Below are positions 5,414 through 5,508 of a DNA stretch of 5,508 nt, one piece after another. Position numbers and translations under genes: made by a program. The notes under the pieces are model-generated. The model was not told where the DNA came from. It did not search any database and saw only the letters and a list, made by a program, of their open reading frames with translations. Each line of letters opens with the position of its first letter. Positions within the stretch are counted from its first letter, which is position 1. Source of the DNA: an uncultured Clostridia bacterium (GTDB taxonomy: Bacteria; Bacillota; Clostridia; Oscillospirales; Acutalibacteraceae); assembly GCA_937907605.1 (NCBI GenBank), contig CALCYI010000029.1, forward strand, positions 1-5,508, given 5' to 3'.

Positions 5414-5508
5414 CTAGTTAGCATTTCTAAAATCTTCTAGCATTTTATTTAAAAGCTCTTCTTTTGCACGTTCAAGTCTGAAATAATCAGTTTCACGATT
5501 ACCTGTTG
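5414..5508 (-). CDS. C-terminal end of a convergent gene, partial at the right edge
   Basis: The minus strand has an open frame from the window edge to TAG at 5416-5414. The last 30 residues begin TGNRETDYFRLERAKEELL and end in EDFRNAN. Composition is that of a charged terminal helix, typical of a real protein end, and codon use resembles the neighbouring genes. The family cannot be identified from this fragment. The gene ends tail to tail with the winged-helix gene only 8 bp away and no terminator is visible between them, so the two transcripts probably overlap at their 3' ends. Confidence 0.65.
   Translation of the reverse strand, partial: TGNRETDYFRLERAKEELLNKMLEDFRNAN

Noticed and set aside
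5419..5445. Direct repeat TAGCATTT near the right edge, as a possible attachment site
   Set aside because: Only 8 bp, AT-rich and inside the end of a coding frame; no integrase or flanking target gene is visible.
1..5508. tRNA, rRNA, CRISPR array or insertion sequence
   Set aside because: No cloverleaf, spaced repeat array, transposase motif or terminal inverted repeats were found on either strand.

Overview
The window looks like part of a mobile element (plasmid, integrative conjugative element or similar) from a low-to-moderate GC Firmicute, probably a clostridial gut bacterium. This is inferred from strong AGGAGG-type ribosome binding sites, AT-rich codon use, a ParM/StbA partition protein of the kind carried by clostridial conjugative elements, and the absence of any housekeeping gene. 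I cannot name the species.

Layout: (1) Minus strand, 1416 to 184: an actin-like ParM ATPase continuous with a C-terminal ribbon-helix-helix domain and acidic tail that look like ParR, so filament and centromere-binding adaptor appear fused in one protein. A second minus-strand frame may start at its stop codon and run off the left edge (191 to 1). (2) A 184-bp divergent region, 1417-1600, holds a nested dyad (8-bp inverted repeats around a 12-bp palindrome), a small hairpin, a start-stop mini-ORF and leader ORF ahead of parM, and an extended -10 promoter pointing right. (3) Plus strand, 1601-4633: a 1010-residue protein with the signatures of a single-chain two-barrel RNA polymerase, the superfamily that includes RNAi-type RdRPs, phage SPbeta YonO and the beta/beta-prime core of cellular RNA polymerase. 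The metal-binding DFDGD motif, both barrel lysine regions, the RNP substrate-loop motif, a bridge-helix-like segment and a D-x-x-K-x-G motif are all visible and in the expected order. (4) Plus strand, 4587-5405: a 272-residue unrecognised protein with a C-terminal winged-helix-like segment, overlapping the polymerase gene by 47 nt and probably co-translated with it. (5) Minus strand, 5508-5414: the last 30 codons of a convergent gene.

The main find is an element-encoded, RdRP/YonO-like polymerase paired with a putative DNA-binding partner and set back to back with a one-protein ParM-ParR segregation module. The simplest reading is that the element carries its own RNA polymerase, to transcribe its genes or to prime its replication, under a regulatory region shared with the partition gene. 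Motif identity is seen directly; the biological role is inference.
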